From assembly GCF_001461695.1 (NCBI RefSeq), contig NZ_AUTC01000155.1:1-46704 (forward strand): DNA of 46,704 nucleotides. Reading direction: 5' to 3'. The notes below the pieces were generated by a model. It had not been told where the DNA came from, did no database searches, and worked only from the letters and a program-made list of their open reading frames with translations. Positions 43,589 through 46,704 of this stretch are shown here, piece after piece; the stretch's first letter is position 1, and the number at the start of each line of letters is the position of its first letter. The position numbers were made by a program, and so were the translations under genes. This DNA is from Sinorhizobium fredii USDA 205 (GTDB taxonomy: Bacteria; Pseudomonadota; Alphaproteobacteria; Rhizobiales; Rhizobiaceae).

Positions 43589-45740
43589 CTATTTCCTCTG
43601 TACCGGCGACGACGCTTTGCCGAGTTTCACCGACGGTTCTCGGCCCCAGACGCGCAATTTGCCGAGCTTTGAGACGAAGTCGGATAGTCCCTGTTCGCCT
43701 GGAAGCTCGATCGTGCCCTCATCGAGGCCATCGGCGATCCCGGCTTTTTCGATCAGCGGCATCGCCGAGGGGTCGTATCCGATGAATTTGCAGTGCTGGA
43801 AGGCGTCGGCAACGAAATCGCGGGCGTTCGCTTCCTTCACCAGATCATCAATCGCGTCAGACGAGGTCAGCAAGACGACGGCGTCGAAGAGGACCGAGGG
43901 ACCGCCATCGATCATATGATGCGCCTCTATCCAGGTTCCGTCGGACGCCGTAGCGCCACCGACCTTTGGGGCAACCAGTTCGCAGACGGCCTTTTCGTTG
44001 GCAATCGCCGCCGTCAACCCCTTCAACAAACTCGTATCGAGGCCGTCGGTGATCAGGATGCCTAGCTTGCGGCCCTCGAAACGTTTCGGTCCGCGTTCAA
44101 CGATGCTCAGCGCCGGGGACGGTTCGAGATCCTGACGGGTGGGCACTGCGGCGTCTGCCGGCTTAGGCATCGACTGGAAGCCGAGTTTTTGGGCAACCGT
44201 GGCTGCCAGCGTCTCGTCAATGTTGAGAAGATGGGACACCATTCGTTCGCGGATAGCCGGCGTTTGCACCTTGCTCAGCTCAAATGTCAGTGCCGCCGCA
44301 ATATGGCGTTGCTCCGGAGAGGTTTGGCTGATGTAGAATTGTCGAGCCTGGCTGTAGTGGTCGGCAAAGCTTTCCGGCCGGAGCCGCGCCTTGGTCCCAG
44401 TCTCTTCGGCCGGAAAATGGCGGTAGCCGCTCATCGGCGATTCCCGAGGCCCTTCGTCGAAAGAATTCGGCTGGTAGTTCACCCTGCCGACCGGATTGCG
44501 CATCGCCATGTGCCCGTCCTGCTGGAAATGCGCGAAGGGGCACTTCGGCGCATTGATCGGCAGATGCGTGAAGTTAGGGCTGCCGAGGCGCTTCAGCTGC
44601 GTATCGAGATAGGAAAAGTTGCGACCCTGGAGAAGTGGATCGCTGCTGAAATCGATCCCAGGCGGCACATTCTGCGTCATGAATGCCACCTGTTCGGTTT
44701 CTGCAAAGAAGTTGTCGGGCATACGATCAAGAACAAGACGTCCTACCGGTTGGGGCGCCAGGACTTCCTCGGGGATGATCTTCGTCGGATCAAGCACGTC
44801 GAAATCGAAGCCGTCGGCAAACTCCTGATCGAACAACTGCACTTGCAACTCCCATTCCGGGAAATTGCCGGATTGAATGGACTGCCATAGATCCCGCCGA
44901 TGGAAATCGGGATCGGCGCCATTGATCTTCACCGCCTCGTTCCAGGCGACGGACTGGAGGCCAAGCTTAGGCTTCCAGTGGAACTTCACGAAGGTCGACT
45001 CGTCCTTGGCATTGACGAAACGGAAGGTGTGAACTCCAAACCCTTCCATGAACCGGAACGAGCGAGGGATGGCGCGATCCGACATCACCCACATGATCAT
45101 GTGCATGCTTTCCGGCGTCAGGCTGATAAAGTCCCAGAATGTGTCGTGGGCGGATTGTGCCTGGGGGAAGGCGCGGTCCGGCTCGGGCTTCACCGCATGA
45201 ATAATATCGGGGAATTTGATTGCGTCCTGGATAAAGAAGACGGGGATGTTGTTGCCAACCAGGTCCCAGTTTCCCTCATTGGTGTAGATCTTTACCGCGA
45301 AGCCGCGAACGTCGCGCGCAAGATCGAAGGATCCCTTGCTGCCGGCAACTATAGAGAAGCGGACAAAAGCCGGCGTCTTCTCACCTGCCCGCTGAAAAAC
45401 ATCGGCCCGGGTATAAGCGGCGAGCGTCGTAGGTCTCGAAATAGCCGTGGGCCCCATAGCCTCGTGCGTGAACCACCCGCTCGGGGATTCGCTCATGATC
45501 GAAGTGGAAAATCTTCTCGCGGAAGTGAAAGTCGTCGACGACAAGGGGACCGCGTGGCCCAACGCGCAGGGAATTTTGGTCGTCTGCAAGGGGGCCACCC
45601 TGAGCGGTGGTCAGGACAGGCGTACCATCTTCCGCTACCTGGTGAAGCTCGCCACCTTCTCCCCCGTGCACCTTTTGATCATGGATTGTCACGGTTTCTC
45701 TTCTCTTCGAGGTCGACTTTTCGAGAGATTTCTTAGCCAT
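43589..45740 (-). pseudogene. katE: Large-subunit catalase (KatE-like), frameshifted
   Basis: A large catalase of about 717 residues if rejoined, with the C-terminal GATase-like domain of HPII-type enzymes. The first frame (ATG 45740) gives GPRGPLVVDDFHFREKIFHF and ERIPERVVHARGYGAHGYFE with the essential distal His, then breaks at about 45,421-45,428. The second resumes LAAYTRADVFQRAGEKTPAF, with RFSIVAGSKGS, FDLARDVRGFAVKIYT, NNIPVFFIQDAIKFPD, the proximal-haem Tyr region near RNFSYLDTQLKRLG, and the ILITDGLD tail domain. Two bases (or an extra one) separate the frames. All functional motifs remain. It is followed upstream by the DUF892 gene. Confidence 0.85.
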
Positions 45741-45818
45741 GGGGCGAACTCCGGTGTGCTGAATTTTCTTGGCCGGGGACTGCGCGCGAGGCGCGCACTT
45801 GCTCGCGCCGGAATGATA

Positions 45819-45840
45819 AAGCCGCCTGGCAGGGCGGCTT
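45819..45840 (-). terminator. Terminator hairpin after the DUF892 gene
   Basis: Perfect eight-base arms AAGCCGCC and GGCGGCTT with a six-base loop, 18 bp beyond the DUF892 stop and before the catalase start, so the two genes are separate transcripts unless read through. Minus-strand sequence after the stem begins TAT, a weak T stretch. Confidence 0.6.
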
Positions 45841-45858
45841 CTCGAAGTCGAAGTGCAA

Positions 45859-46365
45859 CTACTCGGCGGCCTGCCTGGACGCCTTTGGGTTTGCCGCGGC
45901 TTCGCCAAGTGCCGTCAGCTTCTGATCGGTGGCGATCTCCTCCTGGAGATTGGCATCAAGGAGTGCGACGGCTTCATCGAGGCCAAGCTGGGCCGCCCAT
46001 GATTTGAGCGTTCCATAGCGTGCGATCTCATAATGCTCGACGGCCTGGGCCGACGAGATGAGGCCGGCATCAAGGGCGGCGGTGCCCTTGTATTCTTCCA
46101 TGATCTCTTCGCCTTCGGAAATGATCCCTTGAATGGCTTCGCACGTCTTGCCTCGGGCTGGTTTGCCAACCAGTCCGAACACCTGCTCGAGACGCTCGAT
46201 CTGTCCTTGAGTCTCATCGCGATGTTGCAGGAAGCCAGCCTTGGCTTCTTCCGACTGGGCAGCGCGGGCCATTTTAGGAAGGGCCTTCAGAATCTGCTTT
46301 TCGGCAAAGAGGATATCCTTCAGCGTGTCAAGAAAGAGGTCGTTCAATGTCTTCTCAGTAGGCAT
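45859..46365 (-). CDS. DUF892/YciE-type ferritin-like protein
   Basis: A 168-residue helical protein of the DUF892 (YciE/YciF) family, ferritin-like four-helix bundles linked to stress response. Seen: NDLFLDTLKDILFAEKQILKALPKM at the start, GQIERLEQVF, then KGTAALDAGLISSAQAVEHYEIARYGTL, which carries the Glu-x-x-His of the second half, and ALLDANLQEE. Start ATG 46365 is used because the in-frame start at 46410 adds an unrelated lead. It is next to a catalase and CsbD-like genes elsewhere in the window, consistent with a stress set. Metal binding is probable but unproved. Confidence 0.88.
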   Translation of the reverse strand: MPTEKTLNDLFLDTLKDILFAEKQILKALPKMARAAQSEEAKAGFLQHRDETQGQIERLEQVFGLVGKPARGKTCEAIQGIISEGEEIMEEYKGTAALDAGLISSAQAVEHYEIARYGTLKSWAAQLGLDEAVALLDANLQEEIATDQKLTALGEAAANPKASRQAAE

Positions 46366-46483
46366 CTCGGGATTCCGATCAATTTTTAGGGGGCGATGGC
46401 CTGAAACCATTCACGCCCTGTAAAGTTCCGCTCTCGGCAAAGATTGAGGGGCACCTTTCGCTGCGGCTAGTTATGCCGCAGCA

Positions 46484-46523
46484 GGTTCCATTAGGCTCCA
46501 GTAGGTCCCATTAGGTTCCATGG
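46484..46523. repeat. Tandem 10-bp repeat, four units
   Basis: Four consecutive 10-bp units: AGGTTCCATT, AGGCTCCAGT, AGGTCCCATT, AGGTTCCATG. The period equals about one DNA turn, so the units would face the same side of the helix. It lies about 120 bp upstream of the DUF892 start, in the position of an upstream regulatory site; it may equally be a slipped-strand repeat. Confidence 0.7.
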
Positions 46524-46657
46524 GCGCAGCGCCCTGCAAGCAATCCTGCAATTGATCGACTGCTGGCTTCGTCAATTTTCGACGAGCAAAATCACCATCG
46601 TCTGGCGCCTAGCGCTCTGGCCTTTAATCCTGCCGGATCGTCAAGTTTCCCGATACT

Positions 46658-46704
46658 TGTAGAGCGACAATCTGGCTGAGATCAGCGCGACAATCTGGAT
46701 GAGA
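46658..46704. mobile_element. Possible IS end with direct repeats, cut by the window edge
   Basis: Starting at TG (46,658), two 18-bp repeats 23 bp apart, GCGACAATCTGGCTGAGA and GCGACAATCTGGATGAGA, differ at one base. Multiple direct repeats at a TG end are typical of IS21-family elements. The element body lies beyond the window. The family assignment is inferred from layout only. Confidence 0.4.

Noticed and set aside
1..46704. CRISPR array
   Set aside because: No set of evenly spaced repeats with unique spacers is visible; the only regular arrays are the four 10-bp units and the IS-like end repeats.
1..46704. tRNA or rRNA genes
   Set aside because: No cloverleaf or rRNA-like stretch was noticed by eye; a covariance search would be needed to exclude short ones.

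Overview
The window looks like accessory DNA from a Rhizobiaceae-type alphaproteobacterium, probably Sinorhizobium/Ensifer or a relative and quite possibly a megaplasmid. Grounds: high GC, an ExoY-like sugar transferase, Aap-type amino-acid permeases, a rhizobial-type SAM/cyclase/ATPase/TPR regulator, CsbD and DUF892 stress proteins, a DUF1612 remnant, and many short IS scars and gene relics. Genus and replicon are inferred; no rRNA, tRNA, replication gene or CRISPR array is visible.

Layout. 1-5,890: a surface-polysaccharide block with a rightward four-gene operon (diverged ExoY-like transferase, GMC oxidoreductase, small Tat-exported partner, phosphoribosyltransferase-HAD fusion) converging on a flippase. 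6,283-8,412: a membrane protein resembling the HTTM family, convergent with a DCC thiol-disulfide gene that is coupled to a small Cys-containing membrane protein. 8,684-14,500: orphan terminator, dispersed repeat, TetR/cupin pair, a large cyclase-ATPase-TPR regulator, and CsbD. 14,700-16,907: a dehydratase relic and a di-haem cytochrome c peroxidase. 17,388-21,995: a probable defence or toxin-antitoxin island with AbiEi, AbiEii and a frameshifted DEDD exonuclease in one overlapping operon, then a GSU2403-type nucleotidyltransferase. Both transcription units have conspicuous palindromic operators. 22,000-22,833: relics and the second repeat copy.

23,095-28,306: a PatB-type C-S lyase with a polar amino-acid ABC transporter lacking a binding protein, cut at its 5' side by a junction with a headless MocR gene. 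28,406-31,195: an Lrp regulator facing a broken dadX-dadA pair. dadA is interrupted by an IS21-type terminal scar, beyond which lie a headless stress-protein gene and a ligD scrap. 31,310-40,408: a leftward, ATGA-coupled polysaccharide operon of multidomain proteins, including a glycosyltransferase-UDP-galactopyranose mutase fusion, so a galactofuranose-containing glycan is likely. 41,372-43,330: a twice-frameshifted SLC13-type permease and a methyltransferase relic. 43,589-46,704: a frameshifted large catalase, DUF892, a 10-bp tandem repeat and a possible IS end at the edge.

A recurring feature is one- or two-base frameshifts in otherwise well-conserved genes (exonuclease, dadX, glycosyltransferase-glycoside hydrolase, permease twice, catalase). 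This means either real decay of an accessory region or indel errors in the sequence, and it should be settled before any fusion or pseudogene is treated as biology. The most promising systems are the AbiE-exonuclease operon with its neighbour and the fused-enzyme galactofuranose operon.
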